Made by a program: the position numbers and the translations under genes. Positions 1 to 8,516 of a stretch of 64,000 bases of DNA are shown piece by piece. Origin of the DNA: Streptomyces pacificus (GTDB lineage: Bacteria; Actinomycetota; Actinomycetes; Streptomycetales; Streptomycetaceae); assembly GCF_011766325.1 (NCBI RefSeq), contig NZ_BLLG01000007.1, forward strand, positions 124,001-188,000, in the 5' to 3' direction. The notes under the pieces were generated by a model. The model was not told the origin of the DNA. It searched no databases and saw only the letters and a program-made list of their open reading frames with translations. Every line of letters starts with the position of its first letter. The stretch's first letter is position 1.

Positions 1-722
1 GCGCCGGCGAGGGCCGCGACGGCGGCACCGAGCTGGACGGTGTCCAGGCCCGCGGCGGTGTCCGCCAGGGTCTGCTGCTCGTCGTGGGCGAGCTTCGTCA
101 CGACGTCGGCTATCGGGTCGTCCACCGCGATGTCCGCGGTGACCGCCGGTGCGCGGCCCGACTGCTGGTGTACGGCGAGGCCGGCGAGTGCCAGACGCAG
201 ATCGCGGTAGCCGGGGTAGCCGAGCAGCCGCGCGGTCCTGACGACCGTGGCCTCGCTGGTGCCGGTCAGCCTGGCGAGGCCGGTGACCGTGAGCGCCGCG
301 CAGCCGGCCGGGTCGCCGGCGACGGCTTCGGCGACCCGCTGCATGGAGCGGGTCATGGACGGGGCGAGCGTGCGGACCTTCGAGGCGAGAGCAGCGGGTA
401 CGGGCGGGGCTCCGCCTCCGCCGGTTCCGGGACCTCCCGTCGCTGTGCCGCCGGCGGGCTGCGCGGCCGTCCCCGAGGTGCTGGACGGGGTGGGGTGGTC
501 GGACCGTGCGGAGGTGCTGGACGGGGTGGGGTGGTCGGACCGTGCGGAGGTGCTGGACGGGGTGGGGTGGTCGGACCGTGCGGAGGTGCTGGACGGGGTG
601 GGGTGGTCGGACCGTGTGGAGGTGCCGGACCGGCCCGTGGCGCCTGACCCGCCCGGAGCGGTCGAGCCGGGGCGGGTGCCGGCCTCCCGGGCGTTGAAAA
701 AATTCTTCATCTCATTGCTCAC
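1..722 (-). CDS. MurR/RpiR-family transcriptional regulator, 3' end cut by window edge
   Basis: Reading leftwards from a GTG at 722 (an in-frame ATG lies at 710) the frame stays open to the window edge, giving about 240 residues. Residues about 121-181 form an RpiR-type helix-turn-helix: a segment containing LTVTGLARLTGTSEATVVR followed by LLGYPGYRDLR. Family members carry a C-terminal SIS domain that binds phosphosugars, and that part would lie outside the window. They usually control amino-sugar or cell-wall sugar genes. Residues about 35-83 are an unusual linker of four 12-residue repeats made by a 36-bp tandem repeat. Two AT-rich TGAAA-N5-TTTCA-like sites overlap or precede the start and suggest autoregulation. 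The family call is secure; the sugar ligand is unknown. Confidence 0.85.
   Translation of the reverse strand, partial: MSNEMKNFFNAREAGTRPGSTAPGGSGATGRSGTSTRSDHPTPSSTSARSDHPTPSSTSARSDHPTPSSTSARSDHPTPSSTSGTAAQPAGGTATGGPGTGGGGAPPVPAALASKVRTLAPSMTRSMQRVAEAVAGDPAGCAALTVTGLARLTGTSEATVVRTARLLGYPGYRDLRLALAGLAVHQQSGRAPAVTADIAVDDPIADVVTKLAHDEQQTLADTAAGLDTVQLGAAVAALAG
475..618. repeat. 36-bp tandem repeat, 4 copies, inside the RpiR gene
   Basis: Four head-to-tail 36-bp units (475-510, 511-546, 547-582, 583-618). The first three are identical and the fourth has one change (gcg to gtg at its end). A degenerate partial copy follows at 619-630. Because 36 is a multiple of 3, each unit adds the same 12 residues (STSARSDHPTPS) to the linker before the DNA-binding domain, so copy number could vary without breaking the frame. 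Confidence 0.95.
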
Positions 723-740
723 ATATGAAAGATATTTTCG
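695..740. promoter_or_regulatory. Two RpiR-type operator half-palindrome pairs
   Basis: Two AT-rich sites stand out in GC-rich DNA: TGAAA-aaatt-CTTCA at 695-709 and TGAAA-gatat-TTTCG at 726-740. Each differs by one base from TGAAA-N5-TTTCA, the kind of site bound by many RpiR regulators. The first overlaps the likely start codons at 710 and 722 and the second lies just upstream, as expected for autorepression. Sites are seen directly; binding is inferred. Confidence 0.5.
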
Positions 741-856
741 CCTCTGGGGGCGGTCAACCCCTGGCGCTTGTGCCGCGCAGGGCCCCAGGGCTGGTCGCCC
801 TGCGGACCGTCGGATCGGCGTGAAGGCCACCCACCCGCACGGGTGACAATGACGGT

Positions 857-1210
857 ATGGACGGAGAACCACTTGAACAGGCGCTGCATGCCGCCCGCGC
901 CCTCGTCCTCGCGGACCTCACCGCCAGTGACGTGGCGGACGCCGAGGTCGTCTCCCTCGTCGAGGAGGCGGTCGGGCAGCGCCGCTGGTGGGTCGGGCAG
1001 TGGCCGCAGGGCGCGGAGTACGTGGCCGGGCTGATCGCCCAGGACGTGCAGGACGCGCTGCTGGAGCGGTACGGGAGGTGGCCGCTGTGCCCGGTGTGCA
1101 CCTCGGGGGAGCCGCACGCGCTCGACGTGGAACCCGAGTTGGGCCCTGACCCGCAGTGGGTGTGCGGCAAGGCGGGCGTCGCGGTCGCGCCGGTCGGCGG
1201 GCTGCGGTGA
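857..1210 (+). CDS. Conserved hypothetical protein, 117 aa
   Basis: Acidic, mostly helical protein with an N-terminal part rich in Ala, Asp and Val. A WW-containing segment (QRRWWVGQWPQG) is followed by a CPVC pair near residue 77 and a single later Cys, so a small metal site is possible but incomplete. No catalytic motif was recognised. It is translationally coupled to the following DUF4031 gene: its TGA overlaps the GTG start of that gene (GTGA). It is divergent from the RpiR regulator, with about 134 bp between starts. It may be a partner of the DUF4031 protein; no function is claimed. Confidence 0.75.
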   Translation: MDGEPLEQALHAARALVLADLTASDVADAEVVSLVEEAVGQRRWWVGQWPQGAEYVAGLIAQDVQDALLERYGRWPLCPVCTSGEPHALDVEPELGPDPQWVCGKAGVAVAPVGGLR

Positions 1211-1485
1211 CCCTCTACATCGACCCGCCGACCTGGCCGGGGCACGGGATGCTCTGGTCCCACCTGGTCAGCGACGTGTCGTTCGAGGAACTCCACCTCT
1301 TCGCCGGGTCGATCGGCTGCCCCGCCCGCGCCTTCGAGCGTGACCACTACGACGTGCCGGCCCACCGCTACGGGGACGCCGTGCGCGCGGGCGCGGTGGA
1401 GATCGGGTCGAAGGAACTGGTGGGGCGCCTCACCGAAGCGGGGCTGCGGCGGCGTAGGTACGGGGGCGGCGGGGGAGGCCGGTAA
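1207..1485 (+). CDS. DUF4031 domain-containing protein
   Basis: Starts at GTG 1207 inside the stop of the upstream gene (4-nt overlap), giving 92 residues. The sequence TLYIDPPTWPGHGMLWSHL near the N-terminus and the later FERDHYDVP segment are the hallmark of DUF4031, a small actinobacterial family of unknown biochemical role. The C-terminus ends in a short Arg/Gly run. Coupling to the preceding 117-residue gene suggests a two-gene operon. Confidence 0.85.
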   Translation: MTLYIDPPTWPGHGMLWSHLVSDVSFEELHLFAGSIGCPARAFERDHYDVPAHRYGDAVRAGAVEIGSKELVGRLTEAGLRRRRYGGGGGGR

Positions 1486-1719
1486 GGCCGGCCGGGCCGC
1501 GTCCTCGCCCTGTGGCCGGGCGGCCGTTCGTCCGCCCCCGGGCCGGGCCGCCCGCTCGCACTCACTCCCGCGGTCGCCGGGGATGCTCGCTCCATGGCCG
1601 CGCCGTCTGCCGGCGCTCCGGCGCTCCGGCGGTCCGGCGTCCGGCGGTCGGCGCGGTCCCGTGGTCGGTGGGCTCCGGCGGTCGGCGCGGCCGGTGAAGG
1701 GTGCCGGGTGCCGGGTGCG

Positions 1720-2994
1720 TCAGACCGTCTCGCAGCGCGTCGGGCCGGCCTGGTGGCCGTCCCGTCCGCCGCGGGCAGGGACGGCCACCAGGCCGGCCCT
1801 GGGCGCCGGGGCCTTCCCCCTGCGCTCGAACAGCAGGGCCAGCGCGACCAGTCCGAGGGCGCCGGTGGTCATCGCCGCGCCCGCCCACGCCGTGGCGGCG
1901 AAGCCGAGGCCCGCGTCGATGACCGTGCCGCCGAGCCAGGGCCCGCTGGTGTTGCCGAGGTTGAACGCGGCGGTGGTCGTCGCGGCGGCCAGCGTGGGGG
2001 CCGCGCCCGCGACGTTGAACATCCGGGCGTTCAGGGCGGGGGCGGTGAAGAACGACGCCACGCCGATCAGGAACGACAGGCCCACCGCCGCCACCGGCGA
2101 CTCGGCGGTCACGGCCAGAACAGCCAGCAGCACCGTGGAGGCGGTGATTCCGCCGAGCATCACACCGAAGAGGTGGGCGTCGGCGATGCGGCCGCCGATC
2201 GCCGTGCCGAGCAGGGCGCCGATGCCGAAGAGGCCGAGGACGGTGGGCACCCAGCCTCCGCCGAGCCCCGCGACATCGGTGAGCAGCGGTGCCAGGTACG
2301 AGAACACGCAGAAGACGCCGCCCGCCGACAGCGCGGTGACCGCGACGGCGAGCCAGACCTGGCGGTCCCGGTAGATGGTCAGCTCGCGACGGAGCCGCGG
2401 CTTCTCCTCGGGCACCGGGATGGACGGGATCCTGGTCAGCACGCCCGCCAGGGCCACCGCCGACGCGGCGCCGACCGCCCAGAACGCCGAGCGCCAGCCG
2501 AGGTGCTCGCCCAGGAACGCACCGGCCGGGACGCCCAGGACGTTGGCGATCGACAGACCGCCGATCATCACGGCGATCGCACGGGCGCGCGAGCCGAAGG
2601 GCACCATCGCCACGGCCACCGCGGCGCCGACCGCCCAGAACCCGGCACAGGCGAGGGCGCTGACCACCCGGGACGCGAACAGCACCTCGTACGTCGGCGC
2701 AAGCGCCCCGGCGACCTGGCCCAACCCGAAGACGGTGAGCAGGGTGACGAGTGTGGCGCGGCGCGGTAGCCGCAGTGTCGCCACGGCGAGCAGCGGGGCG
2801 CCGACGACCATCCCGATGGCGAACGCGGAGATCAGCAGCCCCGCTTGGGGGATCGAGACGCCCATGTCCTCGGCGATGGGCGGCAGCAGCCCGGACAGCA
2901 TGAACTCGCTGGTGCCGAGAGCGAAGACCGAGAGGCCGAGGATATAGACGGCCGACGGCAGGGGGGACGGCGCGTCGGCGGTGGCGGCGGACAT
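1720..2994 (-). CDS. MFS transporter, DHA1 drug-efflux type
   Basis: A 424-residue, 12-helix major facilitator protein. The N-terminal segment with GTSEFMLSGLLPPIAEDMGV is typical of the DHA1 branch that includes AraJ/Cml-like exporters. Start chosen at ATG 2994, where homology begins; ATG 3027 is in frame but adds non-homologous residues. Probable role: proton-driven export of a small molecule across the membrane, substrate unknown. Oddity: after the last helix (ending LLFERRGK) the frame runs a further 25-30 residues through a 22-bp perfect inverted repeat before stopping, so the terminator-like hairpin lies inside the coding end. It stands alone on the minus strand, with an HD-domain gene upstream. 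Confidence 0.85.
   Translation of the reverse strand: MSAATADAPSPLPSAVYILGLSVFALGTSEFMLSGLLPPIAEDMGVSIPQAGLLISAFAIGMVVGAPLLAVATLRLPRRATLVTLLTVFGLGQVAGALAPTYEVLFASRVVSALACAGFWAVGAAVAVAMVPFGSRARAIAVMIGGLSIANVLGVPAGAFLGEHLGWRSAFWAVGAASAVALAGVLTRIPSIPVPEEKPRLRRELTIYRDRQVWLAVAVTALSAGGVFCVFSYLAPLLTDVAGLGGGWVPTVLGLFGIGALLGTAIGGRIADAHLFGVMLGGITASTVLLAVLAVTAESPVAAVGLSFLIGVASFFTAPALNARMFNVAGAAPTLAAATTTAAFNLGNTSGPWLGGTVIDAGLGFAATAWAGAAMTTGALGLVALALLFERRGKAPAPRAGLVAVPARGGRDGHQAGPTRCETV
1742..1799. repeat. 22-bp perfect inverted repeat, terminator-like
   Basis: Arms 1742-1763 and 1778-1799 are perfect reverse complements around a 14-nt loop. The structure lies within the last codons of the MFS gene, about 20 bp before its stop. 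It could act as a bidirectional terminator between the MFS gene (minus) and the DUF4031 gene (plus), whose 3' ends converge here. There is no U-tract, as is common in Streptomyces. Confidence 0.7.
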
Positions 2995-3188
2995 GACAGT
3001 GCCCAACAGCCGGATGGCGCCTGTCATTCCCGGAGCCGGGAGCGTCCACACGGCGGGCGCGGCGTTCCGTACCGGACACCGGTCCCGTCTCCCTGCCCGC
3101 CGGTCCCGTCCCCGCCGCCCGCCGGTCCCGTCCCCGCCGGGCCCGGTGGCGGCGCCGGCCGTGCGGTGCGCCCCGCCGCGTCGTGGGC

Positions 3189-3863
3189 TCAGGCTCTCTG
3201 GAGGCGCTCCAGCTCTCCCGCCATGTTGCGCCGCGAAGCGCCCTCCCAGTGCCGCTGCCCGTACGGAGTGCGGAACAGTCTCGGCAGGCCGAGCAGACGG
3301 CGCAGGACATCGGACCGGCCCGCGCGGTAGACGTCGTCGGGGACGAATCCGTACTCCTCGCGCACGGCGGCGGCATACCTCGCGTACGCGTCCGCCGGCG
3401 AAGCGAGGATCGCCAGGTCGGCGTCGCAGAGGACCGTGCCGTTGGCGTCGTCGTCCCGGGCCGTGTGGTCCCGGGTGAGGAGTACCAGCCGGGACACCTC
3501 CTCGGTGCGCTCCCGGTCGACGCCGAGCTCGGTGAGGGTGCGTTCGGCGAGACGGGCGCTGCGCTCCTCGTTGGTGGAGCGCTGCGGCAGGTACACAGCG
3601 TCGTGGAACCATGCCGCCAGGCGTACGAGGTGGACGTCGTCCGCGTACTCGGCGAGCGCGTCTACCCGGTCCAGCACCGCGGCCAGGTGATCCGTGGTGT
3701 GGTACCTCCGCTGCGGCTCGGTCCAGCGCCTGAGCAGTTCGTCGGCGTAGCGGTCCGGTGCGGGCGAGGAGGCGTCCGGTGTGCGGCCGGTGGCCGCGGC
3801 CACGGTGGCGGCCCAGCGCCGGCGGAGGTCGTCGTGGGCGGGGTGGGGCGGAAGCGCGGGCAT
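3189..3863 (-). CDS. HD-domain protein, putative metal-dependent phosphohydrolase
   Basis: 224 residues from ATG 3863. The HD-superfamily pattern is visible: RRYHTTDHL (His55, His59), AAWFHDAVY (His87-Asp88), TRDHT (about 122) and CDADLAILA (Asp137). Such proteins bind divalent metal and hydrolyse phosphate esters or nucleotides; the specific substrate is unknown. This subfamily (LRRRWXXT... at the N-terminus, YRAGR and RTPYG... near the C-terminus) is widespread as a stand-alone gene in actinobacteria. No operon partner: the flanking intergenic spaces are 190 and 370 bp. Confidence 0.85.
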   Translation of the reverse strand: MPALPPHPAHDDLRRRWAATVAAATGRTPDASSPAPDRYADELLRRWTEPQRRYHTTDHLAAVLDRVDALAEYADDVHLVRLAAWFHDAVYLPQRSTNEERSARLAERTLTELGVDRERTEEVSRLVLLTRDHTARDDDANGTVLCDADLAILASPADAYARYAAAVREEYGFVPDDVYRAGRSDVLRRLLGLPRLFRTPYGQRHWEGASRRNMAGELERLQRA

Positions 3864-4236
3864 GGGCACATTGTCCGGCCGCCGGGAGACCGGCTGCCGA
3901 CCGGGCCGGCACCCGGTCTCCCGGGACGGCCGGCCCGGCCGTCCCGTCGGCGGCGCCCTCCCAGTCCTGGGCGCAGCCGGCGGTGGCCTTTCCGCGGGGC
4001 GCACCCGGCGGCCTGCGGGGCGCAGCCGCAGGCGGTCGGGTGCGCCCCGGCCTGCGGTTTCCCCGCCCCGCTCCGTCCGGTGCTGCGCAGGACGGCTTCC
4101 GGTCCCGCTCCGCACAGAGTGCCGCCCGTCGGCTTCCGCTCCGGTGGGGCGCCGTCGCGGGCATGCTGGCGGAATGGGCATAACGGGTGATAATGGATAG
4201 CGCCTGCGTCTCACCCCTTGCGTGGAGGCTCACACC
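3864..4236. other. Intergenic region between divergent genes
   Basis: Holds the 5' regions of the HD-domain gene (minus) and the DUF6479 gene (plus). It is very GC-rich with GGCCGGC-type palindromes at 3900-3950. A TGATAATGG stretch at 4188-4196, 41 bp before the ATG, is a weak -10 candidate for the plus-strand gene. No gene seen. Confidence 0.4.
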
Positions 4237-4611
4237 ATGAACGCAGCGGTCATGGCCTCGCATGTGCCCACCACCGAGCTTGCGGCCCAGATCCTGGCCG
4301 CGATCGGTCCGCTCACCCTCGGGGTCGTGCTCATCGTCCTGCTCGGCGGCGCGATGTGGTGGGACGGGCGGCGGCGGTCCCGGCTGCGTGTCCCGAGCCC
4401 CGAGGAGCAGCCGAAGCGGGCCGACCGCCGGGAGCACATCGAGGAGGTCAGGGAGGCCGATGACGACGCCTTCCCCGACGACGGCAGCCGGCTCCTCCCC
4501 TACAACCTGAAGACCCACACCTCGCACACCACCGGCAAGGGGCCCGAGGCCCGGCCGAAGCACGGCAGCCGCAGTGGCGGGGCCTTCGGAAGCGGCAGCC
4601 TGGGCGGTTGA
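4237..4611 (+). CDS. DUF6479 family small membrane protein
   Basis: 124 residues. ATG 4237 is preceded by GTGGAGG with 8-nt spacing, so it is preferred over the in-frame GTG at 4222. A single transmembrane helix (about residues 20-42, with GPLTLGVVLIVLLGG) is followed by a WWDGRRR positive cluster and a long charged, then Gly/Ser/His-rich tail, with PYNLK in the middle. This layout matches DUF6479, a Streptomyces family of unknown function. Topology is probably N-out/C-in. Monocistronic. Confidence 0.75.
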   Translation: MNAAVMASHVPTTELAAQILAAIGPLTLGVVLIVLLGGAMWWDGRRRSRLRVPSPEEQPKRADRREHIEEVREADDDAFPDDGSRLLPYNLKTHTSHTTGKGPEARPKHGSRSGGAFGSGSLGG

Positions 4612-4922
4612 GCCCGCGGCTCCGCCGGCGGTACCGGCGCGTGCCTGCCGAGGGGCGCGCGGATGCGGTGTGGTGCGGGGGTTGTGGCATGCGCACGGGA
4701 GCGGTGGGGTGCGCGCGAGCCGGCGCCCGGGCGGTCGGTGTGTGCCGGGGCCGGTGCCCAGGGGATCCGGGGTCGGCGCTCGCTCGGGTGGATGCGGGGC
4801 GGATGCGGGGCGGATGGCTTGCGGGATGGGTATGGGTGGGGTGCAGACGTATGGGGTGCGGACGAGGCCGGCTCCGATAGGGGACGGGACCTGTTGTGGT
4901 GTCGACCGGTGGAGGACGAGCC
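4612..4922. other. Intergenic region with short G-rich repeats
   Basis: About 310 bp with no supportable gene. The strand is G/T-rich with imperfect repeats of GGATGCGGGGC around 4790-4820. It should contain the promoter of the cutC-like gene, but no clear -10 or -35 was identified. Confidence 0.4.
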
Positions 4923-5612
4923 GTGAGCACGCGTGCGCTCCTGGAGGTGATCGCCCTCGACGCAGCGGACGCGGCCGCCGCGCAGGCCGGGGGAGCGGAC
5001 CGCGTCGAGCTGGTCAGCGACATGGCGGCGGATGGGCTCAGCCCGTCCCGGGAGGTCTTCGGCCGCGTCCGCGCGGCGGTGGACATCCCGCTGCGGGTGA
5101 TGCTCCGGCTCGCGGACGGTTTCGGGGCGGGTGACGTCGACATGCTCGCCGGGGTGGCGGGTGGACTCCGGAGGGAAGGGGCGGACGAGTTCGTGCTCGG
5201 CTTCCTCGACGCGCACGGCGCCCTCGACCTCGTGGCGGTCGAGCGGCTGGTCGCCGAGATCGAGGGCTGCCGCTGGACGTTCCACCGGGCCATCGACCGC
5301 GCGGCCGACCGCGAGTCCCTGCGCAGGCAGCTCGCCGACCTGCCCGGCCTCGACACCTACCTCACCGCGGGGAGTGCGTCGGGCGTCGGCGACGGCCTGC
5401 CGGTGCTGCTGGCGGAGGCCGCGCGACGCGGCGAGCCCGGGTACGAGCCGCGGCTACTGGTCGGCGGCGGCCTTCGCCTCGACCACGTTCCGCCTCTCCG
5501 CGCGGCCGGTCTCGACGCGTTCCACATCGGCGGTGCGGCGAGGCCCGGCGGATGGGAGGCGCCGGTGGTCAGGGCCGCGGTGCGCGAGTGGCGCGAGGCG
5601 GTCGACGGGTAG
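4923..5612 (+). CDS. cutC: Copper homeostasis protein CutC family
   Basis: 229 residues from GTG 4923. The fold is a TIM barrel: N-terminal ALLEVIALDAADAAAAQAGG and DRVELVSDMAADGLSPS, central WTFHRAIDRAAD, then LTAGSASGVGDGLP and the C-terminal FHIGGAAR phosphate-like loop. These segments match CutC. The family was linked genetically to copper tolerance in E. coli, but a biochemical role is still unsettled, so copper function here is by family name only. It faces the HelD helicase gene on the opposite strand, 68 bp away. Confidence 0.88.
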   Translation: MSTRALLEVIALDAADAAAAQAGGADRVELVSDMAADGLSPSREVFGRVRAAVDIPLRVMLRLADGFGAGDVDMLAGVAGGLRREGADEFVLGFLDAHGALDLVAVERLVAEIEGCRWTFHRAIDRAADRESLRRQLADLPGLDTYLTAGSASGVGDGLPVLLAEAARRGEPGYEPRLLVGGGLRLDHVPPLRAAGLDAFHIGGAARPGGWEAPVVRAAVREWREAVDG

Positions 5613-5680
5613 GTCCTGCTCCCGGTCCTGCCCCCGGTCCTGCGGGCGGCCCGCCGGGGAGTGCGGGCCCGGGCACGGCG

Positions 5681-7879
5681 TCAGCCTCTGGGCTGATCAG
5701 CCCCGTTCCCCCCCAGTTGCCACGGCAGAGGCGACGAGTGCAGCACCGTCAGGCCCGAGACCGCCCGGGTCAGGGCCACGTACAGCCGCCGCAGCCCCGT
5801 GCGCTCGTCGGGCTCGGCCGCGACCACGGCCGCGGGGTCGTCGAGTACCACGTGGTCGTACTCGAGGCCCTTCGCGAGGGACGCCGGTACCAGGGTGAGG
5901 CGGGTGTCCCGGGTGGTCTCCTCTCCGGGGGCGAGGAACGGGACACCGGCGCCGGTCAGCGCGGACGCCAGCGCCGGCACCCGGGCGTCGGCGGCGATCA
6001 GGCCGGTCGAGCCCTCGTGCCGCAGCGCCGACAGGCACGCGGTGACCACGTCCCCGTCACCCCGCGAAGGGCGGATCCGCAGCGAGCCGGGGGACTCGCG
6101 CACCGACCGCACCTCCGTCAGACCGGGCGACATATGGGGCAGCAGCCGGGACGCGTACGCGATCACCTCGCGCGGCACCCGGAAACCCGCCGTCAGCTCC
6201 TCCACCACCGCGTCGGGCTTGCCCAGATGGGTCAGCGCCTCGGACCAACTCGCCGTCGCCCACGGGGTGGTGCCCTGTGCCAGGTCGCCGAGGACCGTGG
6301 CCGAGCCCGTCGTGCATCTGCGCCCCACCGCCCGGTACTGCATCGGCGACAGGTCCTGCGCCTCGTCGAGGACGACATGGCCGAGGGACGGTGTGCGTTC
6401 GACGAGGTCGTTCGCCTCGTCGATCAGCACCGCGTCCGCCGCGCTCCAGCGCGCCGAGCGGACCGAGCGCGGCGGCCGGGTCCACAGCACCGCCCGCTGC
6501 TCGTCCGCACTCAGCACCCCTTCGGCGTGCTCCGCCAGGAACTCCGGCTGCGACAGCAGGCGCAGCACCAGCTTCGCCGGGTCCACCTGCGGCCAGATCG
6601 CCTTCACCGCCGCCTTCACCGCCGCGCCGCGCGCCACCGCGTCCTGCACCCGGTCGTCGGGAGCCTCACCGGCCGCTTCCATCCGGAGCAGCACCGCGTG
6701 CGCGATGCGCTGCGGCAGCGCATCGCGGGCCGCGCCGTAGCGGATGTCGCGGTCCAGCAACTCCGCGACGATGTGCTGCAGTTCGTACGTGGGAACCCGC
6801 CACCGCCGGGAGCCGCGGACCACCACCACCGGCTCGGTGGGCGTCGTCACATGCGAACGGATCGCACGCCGCAGCACTCTCGCCATCCGGGCGTCGCCCT
6901 TGACCAGCGCCGCCGGGGGCTCGTCCGTGCCCCGCACCTCGACATGGGCCACGAGATCCGTGACGGTCGTCTGCTTGACCTCCAACTCGCCGAGGGCGGG
7001 CAGTACTTGCTCGATGTAGTGCAGGAAGGACCGGTTGGGCCCGACGACCAGCGTTCCGGTACGGGCCAGTCGCTCCCGGTGCGCGTACAGCAGGTACGCC
7101 ACCCGGTGCAGCCCCACCGCGGTCTTCCCGGTGCCTGGCCCGCCCTGCACACACACCGTGCCCGTCAGGCCCGACCGCACGATCTCGTCCTGTTCGGGCT
7201 GGATCGTGGCCACGATGTCCCGCATCGGGCCCACGCGCGGGCGCTCGATCTCGGCCCGGAGCAGCGTGCCGGTGAGGTCCGCCGCGGCCGGGTCGGTGAG
7301 GTGCTCGTCCTCATATGCCGTCAGTTCGCCGCCCGTGTAGCCGAATCGGCGGCGCAGCCGCACGCCCATCGGATCCTTGCGGGAAGCCCGGTAGAACGGC
7401 TGGGAGACCGGCGCGCGCCAGTCGATCACCATGGGGTCGCCGCCGCCGTCGTGTACATGGCGTCGGCCGATGTAGAAGCGCTGCCCCTGCTGAGTGGTCC
7501 GCTGGTAGTCGAGCCGTCCGAAGAAGAGCGGGGTGTGGGCGAGGTCGGCGAGCGCCTTGATCCGCTCGCTGATCTGCGACTCCAGGACGGCGGCGTTCAC
7601 CCAGTTCGCCGTGACGTCGCGGATGTCCAGGGCTTCGACGTCCTCGCGCATCTCGCGCAGGGCGGCGCGCGAGGCGGCCAGATGGGCCCGCTCACGGCGC
7701 AGCGGGTCGTGAGCCGGTGCCGCGGGTGCCGTCGGTGTCGGCGGTGCGGGGGGTGCCGGCGGTCCTGCCGGTGCGGGTGGTGCTGCGGGATGCGCCTGCG
7801 CCGGGGGTGCGGGAGCTGCTGCGGGCGCTTCCTGCGCGGGGGGTGTGGCGGGTGTGGCGGGTGTGGCGGGCCTGGGCAC
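5681..7879 (-). CDS. helD: HelD-family RNA polymerase-associated ATPase (UvrD-like helicase fold)
   Basis: 732 residues from GTG 7879, chosen because GGAGG lies 8 nt upstream; a longer frame reaches 7975. Residues 1-60 are a Pro/Ala-rich low-complexity leader. A coiled region (LRRERAHLAASRAALREMRE) is followed by the conserved HelD block with RRHVHDGGGDPMVIDWRAPV, Walker A GGPGTGKTAVG (about 245), Walker B VLDEAQDLSPMQY (about 500) and motif VI RRLYVALTRAVSGL (about 700). HelD proteins bind RNA polymerase and release stalled complexes; one Streptomyces HelD (HelR) protects against rifamycins. Which subclass this is cannot be decided here; no rifamycin-associated element was seen upstream. Confidence 0.85.
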   Translation of the reverse strand: MPRPATPATPATPPAQEAPAAAPAPPAQAHPAAPPAPAGPPAPPAPPTPTAPAAPAHDPLRRERAHLAASRAALREMREDVEALDIRDVTANWVNAAVLESQISERIKALADLAHTPLFFGRLDYQRTTQQGQRFYIGRRHVHDGGGDPMVIDWRAPVSQPFYRASRKDPMGVRLRRRFGYTGGELTAYEDEHLTDPAAADLTGTLLRAEIERPRVGPMRDIVATIQPEQDEIVRSGLTGTVCVQGGPGTGKTAVGLHRVAYLLYAHRERLARTGTLVVGPNRSFLHYIEQVLPALGELEVKQTTVTDLVAHVEVRGTDEPPAALVKGDARMARVLRRAIRSHVTTPTEPVVVVRGSRRWRVPTYELQHIVAELLDRDIRYGAARDALPQRIAHAVLLRMEAAGEAPDDRVQDAVARGAAVKAAVKAIWPQVDPAKLVLRLLSQPEFLAEHAEGVLSADEQRAVLWTRPPRSVRSARWSAADAVLIDEANDLVERTPSLGHVVLDEAQDLSPMQYRAVGRRCTTGSATVLGDLAQGTTPWATASWSEALTHLGKPDAVVEELTAGFRVPREVIAYASRLLPHMSPGLTEVRSVRESPGSLRIRPSRGDGDVVTACLSALRHEGSTGLIAADARVPALASALTGAGVPFLAPGEETTRDTRLTLVPASLAKGLEYDHVVLDDPAAVVAAEPDERTGLRRLYVALTRAVSGLTVLHSSPLPWQLGGNGADQPRG

Positions 7880-8134
7880 GGTGCTGCCTCCGGGAGTACG
7901 TTGGTGGTGGAGAAGACATGGCAGCGCACCCGGTTTCCGTCCGGGAGGCAGCACTCCCGCGAGGGAGGCGGGCAAGGCGGGCGATCCTACTCAGCCCGCC
8001 GTGCCGGGGCGAGTGGATTTCCAGGGGCAGGCCCGCCCCGTAGGGGAGGCCCTGCCTGGAGTCGTACGCGCTCCCGACCGGCGTTCAGCCCGCAGGCCGA
8101 TGTGGTGCGCACACCCGGAAACCATGCTGGTCAT

Positions 8135-8323
8135 ATGAGTGCAGCCACCCTCACCCCGAAGTCCCTCCCCGGTCGCGGAGCCACCGCCACCGGGGCCCCG
8201 GAGCACCGCTCCCACCGTCTCGGCGACGCGCTGCGCGTGGTCAGGGTCTTCATCGTCACGGCCTTCAAGGTCGCGGTCCTCGGCGAGTACAGCGAGGAGG
8301 CCGGCGTCCGCGGGCGGCGCTGA
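8135..8323 (+). CDS. Small conserved protein, 62 aa
   Basis: Begins at ATG 8135. N-terminal half is Thr/Pro/Gly/Ala-rich, and the C-terminal half has an amphipathic or short hydrophobic helix (LRVVRVFIVTAFKVAVLGEY) and a basic end. It is divergent from helD and convergent with the XPB gene. No Shine-Dalgarno is obvious (CTGGTC upstream). Appears to be a real small gene by codon bias (GC-rich third positions), but function is unknown. Confidence 0.6.
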   Translation: MSAATLTPKSLPGRGATATGAPEHRSHRLGDALRVVRVFIVTAFKVAVLGEYSEEAGVRGRR

Positions 8324-8516
8324 GCGCCGCCCGCGGCACTCGGCCCGTCGCGTTCTCCTGCCTGCCGGCTGCCGGCTGCCGGTGTGCGCCGGAGAGCGCC
8401 GGTGAGGACGGGAGAGCGCTGGTGCGCGCGGTTGAGGGGCCGGTGCGGGACGGCGCGGGACGGCGCGGGACGGCGCGGTGCGGGACGGTGCCGTCGCGCA
8501 CCGCCCCGGGCCTGCC

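Noticed and set aside
2995..4563. Long upstream extension of the MFS reading frame
   Set aside because: The extension crosses the HD-domain gene in another frame and shows no homology; the MFS gene starts at 2994.
7880..8134. Rifamycin-associated element upstream of helD
   Set aside because: The expected GGGGCTTGC...GCAAGCCCC dyad is absent; only a weak imperfect dyad was seen.
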